Below the pieces are notes generated by a model. The model made no database searches. It saw nothing but the letters and a program-made list of their open reading frames with translations, and was not told the DNA's origin. Below are positions 24,680 through 32,449 of a stretch of DNA of 64,000 bases, piece after piece (the stretch's first letter is position 1; every line of letters starts with the position of its first letter). The translations under genes and the position numbers were made by a program. The stretch is from Bermanella sp049115935. Its GTDB lineage: Bacteria > Pseudomonadota > Gammaproteobacteria > Pseudomonadales > Oceanobacteraceae. The DNA lies in NCBI GenBank assembly GCA_049115935.1, contig JAGDZK010000015.1, positions 1-64,000 on the forward strand, given 5' to 3'.

Positions 24680-25918
24680 TTAATTAAACTTGTTTGCCAA
24701 ATCAGATAAGGTTTTTTCACCCTCTTCTTGGCTGTTTTCTAATTCTTCTTGCTCAGCTTGCAGCTGGGCAATCATTTCATCTTCCATGGCAGCCAATAAC
24801 TCGGCATCGTCTTCTTCAAGGTTAGACGGGGCTTGGTCATTTGTCTGTTGATCTTGTGTATCGCTTTTCTGAGATTGCTGTGTCTCAGTGCTTTGTGCTT
24901 GCTCAAGCTCAGGCTCTTCAATAGCACTGGCCTGATTAGGGAATACGGATTCCGCTTTTGGCGTTTCGCCCTCTTTTTCACTCAACAAACGTTCTTGCTC
25001 GGCAATCATTCGGGCAATGGTTGCCTCAGCGATTTGTTCGTCGGTGGCATCTTCAGGTAAACCCAAGGCTTGCGCTTCTTGTTCGTTATCTTGTGCAGAT
25101 TCTGACTGAGCCAAAGTGTCATCTAATTCAGCAATTTGCTGCTCAGCGTCTAATAACTCACCTTGGTCGGCCGCTGCTTGCTGAGCTTGGGTTTCTGCTT
25201 CTTCGTCTTCTTGGGCACGCTTAAACAAGTTGTCTTCAACCTGTTGCACAAGTGCATCGGCATCTTCCATATCTTTTGCCGCACTAATTAGGTTTTCACT
25301 ATCACCTAACTCTTGCTGGTGATTACTAAAATCAAAATCGCCTTCTTCACTTTTATCTTCTAATTCAAGTGCGTGATTGGCATCCGCAATTTCTTGGATT
25401 TCTTCAAGGGTTGGTAATTGATCCAGACTTTCTAAATTAAAATAATCCAAAAACATCTTAGTAGTGGCGTACATGGCCGGGCGACCTGGCACATCTCTGT
25501 GACCCACCACTTGAATCCACTCACGCTCAACCAGGGTTTTGGTGATGTGTGAACTTACGGCGACACCCCGTACATCTTCGATTTCACCACGGGTAACAGG
25601 CTGACGGTAAGCAATAATCGATAACGTTTCTAACAAGGCACGACTGTAACGCTGAGGCTTTTCTTCCCATAAGCGGCTCACCCACTTACCCAAGTCTTGC
25701 TTCACTTGGAAACGATAACCCGTGGCGACTTTTTTAAGCTCATAACCTTTGTTTGCACACTTTTCAGCAATGCGATCTAAAGTTGATTGTATGCGAGATT
25801 TTTCTGGTTCAAAGCCTTCATCAAATAAGGCATGAATGCGATCAACACTTAACGTTTGACCTGAGGCTAACAAAGCCCCTTCAATAATTTGCTCTAATGT
25901 TACGTCGCTAATCATCAT
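24680..25918 (-). CDS. scpB: Condensin-like complex subunit ScpB with a long acidic C-terminal extension
   Basis: Residues about 1-185 form the two winged-helix domains of ScpB (LEQIIEGALLASGQTLSVDRI, ALLETLSIIAYRQPVTRGEIEDVRGV, GRPAMYATTKMFLDYFNLESLDQLP). ScpB binds ScpA and with SMC shapes and separates the chromosome. The remaining ~225 residues are low complexity and rich in Glu, Gln, Asp and Ala, so probably disordered; most ScpB proteins lack this much tail, though extended forms exist in gammaproteobacteria. The start overlaps the scpA stop by 4 bases. The smc gene lies about 14 kb away on the same strand. Confidence 0.92.
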   Translation of the reverse strand: MMISDVTLEQIIEGALLASGQTLSVDRIHALFDEGFEPEKSRIQSTLDRIAEKCANKGYELKKVATGYRFQVKQDLGKWVSRLWEEKPQRYSRALLETLSIIAYRQPVTRGEIEDVRGVAVSSHITKTLVEREWIQVVGHRDVPGRPAMYATTKMFLDYFNLESLDQLPTLEEIQEIADANHALELEDKSEEGDFDFSNHQQELGDSENLISAAKDMEDADALVQQVEDNLFKRAQEDEEAETQAQQAAADQGELLDAEQQIAELDDTLAQSESAQDNEQEAQALGLPEDATDEQIAEATIARMIAEQERLLSEKEGETPKAESVFPNQASAIEEPELEQAQSTETQQSQKSDTQDQQTNDQAPSNLEEDDAELLAAMEDEMIAQLQAEQEELENSQEEGEKTLSDLANKFN

Positions 25919-26808
25919 GAGGTTTTTGCCTTCACATGAATCGGCCCAAACGTTTCGTTTTGCACGATCTCTATTAATTGTTCTTTTATGAGTTCTAACG
26001 TCGCTAAGAAGGTGGTTACCACACCGGAACGACCTTCTTCTATGGTAAACAAGCGTGTAAACGGAATAAAATCACCCGTTTGCAAACGAGTTAAAATATC
26101 ACTCATGCGCTCACGGGTAGATAATTTTTCACGATGCACTTCGTGTTCGGTAAACATGTTGGCGCGGTGCAATACATCGCTAAAGGCCAGCATTAATTCT
26201 TTGAAGTCTACATCTGGGTGATGTTTTTCAGCGCTGTATTCAGGTGGTTTGATTTCAACTTCAAACGTATCACGCCCCATACGAGGCAGCTCATCAATTT
26301 CTTCTGCTGCTTTTTTGAAGCGCTCATAATCTTGTAAGCGGCGAATTAACTCAGCGCGAGGATCTTCTTCCTCTTCGGCAAGTTCTGCTGGGCGCGGCAG
26401 TAAAATACGGCTTTTTATTTCAGCTAACATGGCCGCCATCACCAAATATTCACCGGCCAGCTCTAAATGAACGGTTTGCATTAAATCAACATACAGCATG
26501 TATTGCGCGGTAATTTCAGCCACGTTGATTTCTAAAATATCCAAATTCTGCTTACGAATAAGGTATAACAATAAATCCAACGGCCCTTCGAATTGCTCCA
26601 GAATAACCTCAAGGGCATCCGGCGGAATGTACAAATCCAAAGGCAATTGGGTGAATGCCTCACCATGCACTAAGGCAAAGGGCATTTCATGTTGTGAATT
26701 GATTTTTTCAGCGCGCGCTGGCGCCTCTGACTCAGAAGGTAAGGCTTCCGCCTGCTCCTGAGGTTCAGCTTGGTTTTCAACTGGTGTTTGATCAGAGGCT
26801 TCATTCAT
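25915..26808 (-). CDS. scpA: Condensin-like kleisin subunit ScpA
   Basis: The 297-residue kleisin has a variable acidic N-terminus (about 70 residues), then VILEQFEGPLDLLLYLIRKQNLDILEINVAEITAQYM and EYLVMAAMLAEIKSRILLPRP, the N-terminal SMC-neck-binding domain, and a C-terminal winged helix ending IVQNETFGPIHVKAK. It bridges SMC heads together with ScpB. It starts 4 bases after the trpS stop and is likely co-transcribed with trpS, scpB and rluB. Confidence 0.94.
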   Translation of the reverse strand: MNEASDQTPVENQAEPQEQAEALPSESEAPARAEKINSQHEMPFALVHGEAFTQLPLDLYIPPDALEVILEQFEGPLDLLLYLIRKQNLDILEINVAEITAQYMLYVDLMQTVHLELAGEYLVMAAMLAEIKSRILLPRPAELAEEEEDPRAELIRRLQDYERFKKAAEEIDELPRMGRDTFEVEIKPPEYSAEKHHPDVDFKELMLAFSDVLHRANMFTEHEVHREKLSTRERMSDILTRLQTGDFIPFTRLFTIEEGRSGVVTTFLATLELIKEQLIEIVQNETFGPIHVKAKTS

Positions 26809-26812
26809 AGTG

Positions 26813-28027
26813 TTAACGATACGCTAATCCCATGGCATGACGAACATCTTCCATGGTGTCGCGAGCCGCTTCGCGGGCTTTTTCGCTACCATCTTGGATG
26901 ATGGATTTAACCAAGTCAGGGTTGGACTCGTATTGCTTAGCACGCTCTTGAATGGGTTCAAGTTCCGCTTTAATGGAATCAATAATTGGGCCCTTACAAT
27001 CCAAGCAGCCAATTCCCGCACTGCGGCAACCTTTTTGCACCCAGTCTTTCACTTCGTCATCACTGTAAACTTCATGAAGCTGCCATACTGGGCAATTTTC
27101 TGGGTTGCCAGGATCATCACGACGAACGCGAGCTGGATCGGTGCGCATAGTGCGAATCTTACGCTCAACTTCAGCGGGTTCTTCACGAATGCTAATGGTA
27201 TTGCCATAAGATTTAGACATTTTAGCGCCATCTAAACCCGGCATTTTTGATTCAGGGGTTAATAGAGCTTGAGGCTCTGGCAAGATAACTTTACCGCCCC
27301 CTTCTAGGTAACCCATTAAGCGTTCTTTATCGCCTAGCGTGATATTTTGCTGTTCTTTTAACAGTGCCTGAGCGGTTGCCAGTGCTTCGCCATCACCACC
27401 CTCGGTGTAACGTTTACGCAATGTGGTATATAACTTAGCGGCTTTTTTGCCCATTTTTTTAACGGCGGCTTCTGCGTTTTCTTCAAAACCCGGCTCACGG
27501 CCAAACACATAGTTAAAACGACGAGCTATTTCACGGGTAATTTCAACGTGAGCCACTTGGTCAGCACCCACTGGCACCATGCCAGCGCGATAAAGCAGAA
27601 TATCCGCACTTTGTAATAGCGGATACCCTAAGAAACCATAGGTAGCCAGATCTTTTTCTTTAAGCTTTTCTTGCTGATCTTTATAGGTAGGTACGCGCTC
27701 TAACCAACCTAGCGGTGTAATCATAGAAAGAAGAAGGTGAAGTTCAGCATGTTCAGGCACTTTGCTTTGCAAGAATAAGGTGGCGCTACCTGGGTTAACC
27801 CCAGCCGCTAGCCAGTCTACAACCATGTCCCATACGCTGCGCTCCATCACACTTGGATCGTCATAATGGGTGGTTAATGCGTGCCAATCGGCCACAAAGA
27901 AGAAGCACTCATATTCGTGCTGCAACTTTACCCAATTCTTAAGCACGCCGTGATAATGGCCTAAATGTAATTTTCCAGTCGGTCGCATGCCAGAAAGCAC
28001 ACGTTGCTGAGAGTCAACAGAACTCAA
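26813..28027 (-). CDS. trpS: Tryptophanyl-tRNA synthetase, possible [4Fe-4S] type
   Basis: The 404-residue class I synthetase has GMRPTGKLHLGHYHG (HIGH-equivalent) and DGAKMSKSYGN (KMSKS). It charges tRNA-Trp. The length and C-terminal half match the longer TrpRS form. An added feature is a cysteine set at 312, 334, 341 and 344, spaced C-x21-C-x6-C-x2-C. I recall an almost identical pattern (C-x22-C-x6-C-x2-C) that binds a [4Fe-4S] cluster beside the anticodon-binding region in Thermotoga maritima TrpRS. Cluster binding here is inferred. The gene heads the trpS-scpA-scpB-rluB group. Confidence 0.95.
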   Translation of the reverse strand: MSSVDSQQRVLSGMRPTGKLHLGHYHGVLKNWVKLQHEYECFFFVADWHALTTHYDDPSVMERSVWDMVVDWLAAGVNPGSATLFLQSKVPEHAELHLLLSMITPLGWLERVPTYKDQQEKLKEKDLATYGFLGYPLLQSADILLYRAGMVPVGADQVAHVEITREIARRFNYVFGREPGFEENAEAAVKKMGKKAAKLYTTLRKRYTEGGDGEALATAQALLKEQQNITLGDKERLMGYLEGGGKVILPEPQALLTPESKMPGLDGAKMSKSYGNTISIREEPAEVERKIRTMRTDPARVRRDDPGNPENCPVWQLHEVYSDDEVKDWVQKGCRSAGIGCLDCKGPIIDSIKAELEPIQERAKQYESNPDLVKSIIQDGSEKAREAARDTMEDVRHAMGLAYR

Positions 28028-28158
28028 AGCCTTCTCCTAATACAACAAAGTAAAGTTCGGAAGTTTACCGATGAAGGCGGCTAAAAACTACTGATTAACA
28101 AGAAAAAAGCCTACTGTGACCACTCTTTGGTACGACAAAAAAGCATTAGCTATAAGGA

Positions 28159-28779
28159 TTAGTCTAATTCTTCCATTTGACCCACACCTTGACGGGTAAT
28201 TTCGTAGCTATCACCCGTCATATCCACCACGGTTGTGGCCTCAATGCCGCAATAGCCACCATCAATAACCAAATCAACGGCATGTTCTAACATTTGGCGA
28301 ATCTCATAAGGGTCTGACAATGGCATATCGTCCCCAGGCATAATGAGCGAGGTAGACAATATGGGTTCACCTAACTCTTCTAATAACGCACTGACAATAT
28401 TGTTATTAGGCACACGAATGCCAATGGTGCGCTTTTTCGGATTCATTAAGCGCCTTGGTACTTCACGGGTGCCATCTAATATAAAGGTGAATGCCCCAGG
28501 TGTATGAGCCTTTAGCAGCCTGTAAGCGGTGTTATCGACCTTGCCATAGGTGCCAATCTCAGCCAAATCACGGCACATTAAGGTGAAGTTATGCTTATCG
28601 CTTAGTTGTCGAATTTGCTTAACACGCTCTAATGCGCGCTTATCTTCTAACTGACAAGCCAGTGCATAAGCACAATCTGTTGGGATGATCGCTAAACCAC
28701 CGCCACGAATAATTTCAGCTGCCTGTTTAATAAGACGTGCTTGGGGATTATCTGGGTGTATCTGAAAAAACTGGCTCAT
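28159..28779 (-). CDS. yciO: YciO/Sua5/YrdC family protein (L-threonylcarbamoyladenylate synthase-like)
   Basis: A 206-residue YrdC-fold protein with the nucleotide-binding start GGGLAIIPTDCAYALACQLEDKRALERVKQIRQLSDKHNFTLMCRDL and the family segments FTFILDGTREVPRRL, TIGIRVPNN and GEPILSTSLI. The KxR-SxN pattern for threonylcarbamoyl-AMP synthesis is only partly kept, as in YciO, whose in vivo role differs from TsaC. It sits beside the PHP exonuclease gene, as yciO and yciV (rnm) do in E. coli, which supports the call. Confidence 0.9.
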   Translation of the reverse strand: MSQFFQIHPDNPQARLIKQAAEIIRGGGLAIIPTDCAYALACQLEDKRALERVKQIRQLSDKHNFTLMCRDLAEIGTYGKVDNTAYRLLKAHTPGAFTFILDGTREVPRRLMNPKKRTIGIRVPNNNIVSALLEELGEPILSTSLIMPGDDMPLSDPYEIRQMLEHAVDLVIDGGYCGIEATTVVDMTGDSYEITRQGVGQMEELD

Positions 28780-28837
28780 AAGGGCATCCTTGGCTGTATT
28801 TGGTTAAGTTTAGTCGAGCCCTAAGGCCGTGCTTAGA

Positions 28838-29662
28838 TTATTGCCAATGACTCCAAACAGGCATCACCGATGATGCCATGGGTACAAACTTACCCAGCTC
28901 AGACCAAGGCCTTGGCCCATGAAAGTCACTGCCTTGACTGCCTAGAAAATTAAACTCATCGCATAGCTGAGCCATGCGTTTGCTAAAACTGGACTCCATC
29001 CCACCGGTTGTGACTTCTAAGCCATTGCCGCCAGCCTCACTAAATGCCTTGAGCAACAATTTAAGCTTGGTCCCCGTCAGTTTGTATTTATCAGGGTGTG
29101 CCACCACAGCCACACCGCCACTTTCACGAATCCAGCTGACCACTTCACTCATGTCAGGCCAAAGGGTTTTCACATCACCTGCCTTGCCTGCACCTAAGTA
29201 TTTTTTAAATGCTTGAGCCATATTATTTACTTTACCTAAATCAATGAGAGCCTGAGCAAAGTGTGGCCGCCCAATTTGGGCGCCATTGGCGATCTCAACC
29301 GCCTTCTCCCAGATACCTTCAACACCCTGCTTTTCAAGCTTTTTTGCAATGGTTTTAGCGCGCTCAAATCGACAATGCTCTTGACGCTCAACCGCAGCCT
29401 GCATCACAGGGTGCTGCTCATCAAATCCTAAACCCACAATATGAATGCCGATGCCATTCCAAACACTTGAAAACTCTATACCACTGACGATCTGCATATC
29501 ATGTTTTTGTGCTTGCTGGCGCGCTTCGTCAATACCGGCAAGGGTGTCATGGTCAGTAAGCGCCAACATGGTCACGCCGTGCTCGGCAGCACGATCCACC
29601 AAGTCACTAGGGCTTAGTTGGCCGTCGCTTTTTAAACTATGGCAATGTAAGTCGGCTAACAT
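28838..29662 (-). CDS. rnm: RNase AM / PHP-domain 5'-3' exonuclease (YciV/TrpH)
   Basis: The 274-residue protein carries the four PHP motifs: ADLHCHSLKSDG (residues 3-14), LALTDHDTLAG, GIEFSSVWNGIGIHIVGLGFD and, near the end, GSQGSDFHGPRPWSELG. These bind a three-metal centre. In E. coli the homologue trims 5' ends of rRNAs and small RNAs and degrades 3',5'-phosphoadenosine. It is followed by yciO-like with a 58-base gap. A full set of metal ligands is present, so it should be active. Confidence 0.9.
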   Translation of the reverse strand: MLADLHCHSLKSDGQLSPSDLVDRAAEHGVTMLALTDHDTLAGIDEARQQAQKHDMQIVSGIEFSSVWNGIGIHIVGLGFDEQHPVMQAAVERQEHCRFERAKTIAKKLEKQGVEGIWEKAVEIANGAQIGRPHFAQALIDLGKVNNMAQAFKKYLGAGKAGDVKTLWPDMSEVVSWIRESGGVAVVAHPDKYKLTGTKLKLLLKAFSEAGGNGLEVTTGGMESSFSKRMAQLCDEFNFLGSQGSDFHGPRPWSELGKFVPMASSVMPVWSHWQ

Positions 29663-29702
29663 ATGACACTCTCCATTGGGTGATTGAGGCGATTAGCTGG
29701 CA

Positions 29703-30467
29703 TTATTGCTCAACAATGACATCTTCAAGGGTTAAACCCGTCAGCTTTTTAATGCTGCGAAATAAGTAAAACAAAGCAGCCATCATGACGATGGTGGCCG
29801 GTATAGAAATAACAGGGAAGCTTAACGCCGTCATCTTACCCAGCTCTTCATTAAACGCGGCCGTGCCCGCAGGGCTGACAATTATCCACTTAGCTAACGC
29901 ATAGTTTAAAAAAGAGGATAAAAAGAACGAACCCGCAACCAACCAAGAAGCCACTTTTAGACTCTGCTCAAATGCATGTTCGGTTTTGTGCTGCTCAAGG
30001 GCCTGAGCAATGCGATCAACCCTAAGGATTTTATCGTTATACAAAAACGTCTTAACCAGTGGGAAACGGGTTTTTAGTGATAAAACCGTCACTAGACCCA
30101 GAATACCGGGAATAGCGGCTTCTTTAATGGCGATATATTCAGGGTCAAGTTGCAACAAACTAATGCCACCGGTGAGCAAAATACTAAATACACCTAACGC
30201 GGAAAATACATTGACCTTACCGGCACGCTTAAAATCATGAATCCCATACAAAATAGGAAATGCCAAAGCCACGATAATAGCCAATTGAATACCGTGCTCT
30301 TGATAAAACAGCCCAAAAGATAAGCCTGTTTGCGCATCAAGGCCTTGTAGCTGAGCTAACAACCACGGGCTTTCACTGCCCTTCATTAAAATAAGGGTTG
30401 GAATCACAATATTAAGCAATAAATTGGCTAACATGCTTTCTTTTTTTACGTTGGTTTGCTGACTCAT
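29703..30467 (-). CDS. VC0807-like conserved inner-membrane protein
   Basis: A 254-residue membrane protein with about six hydrophobic segments: residues ~12-28, 58-75, 86-106, 118-134, 175-192 and 218-238. The stretch IAIKEAAIPGILGLVTVLSLKTRFPLVKTFLYN matches my memory of the VC0807 family of uncharacterised proteins. Its place between rnm/yciO and yciI is where E. coli-like genomes carry yciB (septation protein A); this protein is not a clear YciB, so a functional replacement is possible but unproven. It is divergent from yciI. Confidence 0.55.
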   Translation of the reverse strand: MSQQTNVKKESMLANLLLNIVIPTLILMKGSESPWLLAQLQGLDAQTGLSFGLFYQEHGIQLAIIVALAFPILYGIHDFKRAGKVNVFSALGVFSILLTGGISLLQLDPEYIAIKEAAIPGILGLVTVLSLKTRFPLVKTFLYNDKILRVDRIAQALEQHKTEHAFEQSLKVASWLVAGSFFLSSFLNYALAKWIIVSPAGTAAFNEELGKMTALSFPVISIPATIVMMAALFYLFRSIKKLTGLTLEDVIVEQ

Positions 30468-30608
30468 AAATGACTACTTCGTGATCGTTATACCCGCTAT
30501 TTTAAGCTTTAACGCCTTGATGTCGAGCCAAGTTTAAGCAGCGGTTGGTTATTCCTATTTTTCGCGGTAGGATTGTGGGCAAATTTCACAGTGAAAATAA
30601 TAAATTCC

Positions 30609-30908
30609 ATGTTATACGCCATTATTTCTCAAGACGTTGCCAATAGCTTAGAAAAGCGCCTAGCAGCTCGCCCTGCTCACCTTGAACGCCTACAATTATT
30701 ACAACAACAAGGTCGCTTAATTCTAGCTGGCCCACACCCTGCCATTGATAGCGAAGACCCAGGTCAAGATGGCTTTACAGGCAGTTTAGTCGTGGCAGAA
30801 TTTGACAGTTTAGAGCAAGCACAAGCTTGGGCCGATGTTGACCCATACATAGAAGCGGGTGTTTACGAAAAAGTAACCGTGAAGCCGTTCAAGAAAGTTT
30901 TACCATAA
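30609..30908 (+). CDS. yciI: YciI-like protein
   Basis: Start at ATG 30609 gives 99 residues (MLYAIISQDVANSLEKRLAARPAHLERL). The ferredoxin-like YciI fold is seen in GRLILAGPHPAID, GFTGSLVVAEFDSLEQAQAWADVDPYIEAGVYEKVTVKPFKKVLP; the His-Asp pair (HLERL, DPY) is kept. The molecular role is not established in most bacteria. A longer reading from GTG 30573 adds 12 residues without support. Confidence 0.92.
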   Translation: MLYAIISQDVANSLEKRLAARPAHLERLQLLQQQGRLILAGPHPAIDSEDPGQDGFTGSLVVAEFDSLEQAQAWADVDPYIEAGVYEKVTVKPFKKVLP

Positions 30909-30963
30909 ACCAGTAAACTACCCGTTTACACTCAACGAATAATAAACACACAGGAAGCGCAAA

Positions 30964-31623
30964 GTGAAACGTATTACACTTTTTATACTGACATTATTAG
31001 TGCTATACCCAGCGGTAGCCGAAAAACGTTACATCAGCGATGAGCTATGGATCAACTTACGCAGCGGCCCTGCCAATGACTATAAAATTCTTAAGATCTT
31101 AAAAAGCGGCACACACCTTCAGTTAATTGAAACCAATGAAGAAGCAAAATTCTCCAAAGTAATCACCGATAAAGGCTTAGAAGGCTGGGTACCAACTCGC
31201 TTTATTCAGGACGAGCCCATCTCTTTTGAAAAACTAATCCTTACCAAGCGTGAACTAGATAAAACAAAAGCAGATTTAACAGAACTGCAAAACAAGTTTA
31301 ACGAAACCAAAAAAGTACTGGCTGAAACCAAGCGCACCGCAGGTGACTTAAGCGAGGACAAATCTGAGCAAGAAAAAGAATTAGAATACATCAAAAAAGT
31401 AAGCGCCAACGCCATCAACCTTGATAAGAAAAACCAAGAGTTATTGGAGCAAGGTGAACAGCTTAAAATCACCGTTGACACCCTACGCGCTGAAAACGAA
31501 CGCCTACAAAACAGCAAAGATGTTAGCTACATTCTTGTGGGTGGCGGCTTAATTTTGCTTGGCCTTTTCCTTGGCTGGTTATTACCTAAATTGTCTGGTC
31601 GTCGCAGCGATACTTGGGCATAA
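30964..31623 (+). CDS. YgiM-like SH3b domain protein with coiled coil and C-terminal membrane anchor
   Basis: A 219-residue protein: signal peptide (ITLFILTLLVLYPAVA), a bacterial SH3 domain (ISDELWINLRSGPANDYKILKILKSGTHLQLI ... GLEGWVPTRFIQ, about 22-85), a charged coiled coil (about 92-180) and a membrane helix (ILVGGGLILLGLFLGWLLP, near 190-209) followed by basic residues. This is the TIGR04211-type architecture. The SH3 and coil lie in the periplasm. Role unknown; related YgiM has been linked to metabolism of cell wall or outer membrane. Confidence 0.88.
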   Translation: MKRITLFILTLLVLYPAVAEKRYISDELWINLRSGPANDYKILKILKSGTHLQLIETNEEAKFSKVITDKGLEGWVPTRFIQDEPISFEKLILTKRELDKTKADLTELQNKFNETKKVLAETKRTAGDLSEDKSEQEKELEYIKKVSANAINLDKKNQELLEQGEQLKITVDTLRAENERLQNSKDVSYILVGGGLILLGLFLGWLLPKLSGRRSDTWA

Positions 31624-31635
31624 CATAAGTTAACC

Positions 31636-31681
31636 AAAAGCCAGTACTGCCCATATTTAAGGAGCAAGTACTGGCTTTTTT
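31636..31681 (+). terminator. Rho-independent terminator after the SH3 protein gene
   Basis: A 13-bp perfect stem AAAAGCCAGTACT (31636-31648) with AGTACTGGCTTTT (31667-31679) is followed by T bases. The loop holds AAGGAGC, so the hairpin lies just ahead of the cyclophilin gene and separates the two transcripts. Confidence 0.85.
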
Positions 31682-31703
31682 GTCATTAAATTTTGGAATT
31701 AAT

Positions 31704-32318
31704 ATGAATAATTTACTTCTAACTTTCGTACTTTTTTGCATGGCGAACCTTGCCTTTGCTGAAACAGCAGCACCTACAAACGCACAACAAGCATCAACAC
31801 CGAGTGCAGACATTGCCAAACCATACGCAACTTTAGTTACCAACCAAGGTGATATCACTCTAGAGTTGTTACCTGAAAAAGCGCCTATTTCTGTGGCGAA
31901 TTTTTTAAGCTACGCAAATGATGGTTTTTACAATGGCGTGATTTTTCATCGAGTCATCAAGGACTTCATGATTCAAACGGGTGGTTTCACTGAAAACATG
32001 GTACGTAAAGCGGTTAAAGAACCCATTAAAAACGAAGCCGATAATGGTGTTTTCAATAATCGTGGCACCGTTGCCATGGCTCGCACCGCACAAGTTAACA
32101 GTGCTACCAGCCAGTTTTTCATCAACACTAAAAACAATCATTTTTTAAACAATGGTTTTCGTGACTTTGGTTACGCTGTGTTTGCTAATGTAGTGAGCGG
32201 CATGGAAGTGGTAGACGCAATCAACCTAGTTGAAACCAGTCGTACTCGTGGCATGTCAGACGTACCCGTTGAGCCAATCATTATCAAAGAAGTTAAGATC
32301 AGCTACACCAAACCTTAG
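31704..32318 (+). CDS. Periplasmic cyclophilin-type peptidyl-prolyl isomerase
   Basis: Starting at ATG 31704 the protein has about 204 residues; a TTG 24 bases earlier is inside the terminator and less likely. A signal peptide (MNNLLLTFVLFCMANLAFA) precedes the cyclophilin domain: TLVTNQGDITLELLPEKAPISVANFLSYANDGFYNGVIFHRVIKDFMIQTGGF, then SQFFINTKNN and the short-loop bacterial form typical of PpiA/PpiB. Because of the export signal it is PpiA-like and should help fold periplasmic proteins. R in FHRV and F/Q in SQFFI active-site positions are intact. Confidence 0.93.
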   Translation: MNNLLLTFVLFCMANLAFAETAAPTNAQQASTPSADIAKPYATLVTNQGDITLELLPEKAPISVANFLSYANDGFYNGVIFHRVIKDFMIQTGGFTENMVRKAVKEPIKNEADNGVFNNRGTVAMARTAQVNSATSQFFINTKNNHFLNNGFRDFGYAVFANVVSGMEVVDAINLVETSRTRGMSDVPVEPIIIKEVKISYTKP

Positions 32319-32337
32319 TTGCCTTTAAGCTTTGGCC

Positions 32338-32371
32338 TTGTGAACGATTTGCTTTTGCTTTTCGTTCACAA
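32338..32371 (+). other. Hairpin downstream of the cyclophilin gene
   Basis: TTGTGAACGA (32338-32347) pairs perfectly with TCGTTCACAA (32362-32371). No clear T run follows, so a Rho-independent terminator is only a possibility. The element sits in the gap ahead of mnmC. Confidence 0.4.
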
Positions 32372-32449
32372 CCAAGTCATAACAAGCAAGCTACTACCCA
32401 GAAACGTTCCCTGTTAAAATACCTCTTCGCGAAATTTCAAAAGCTCACT

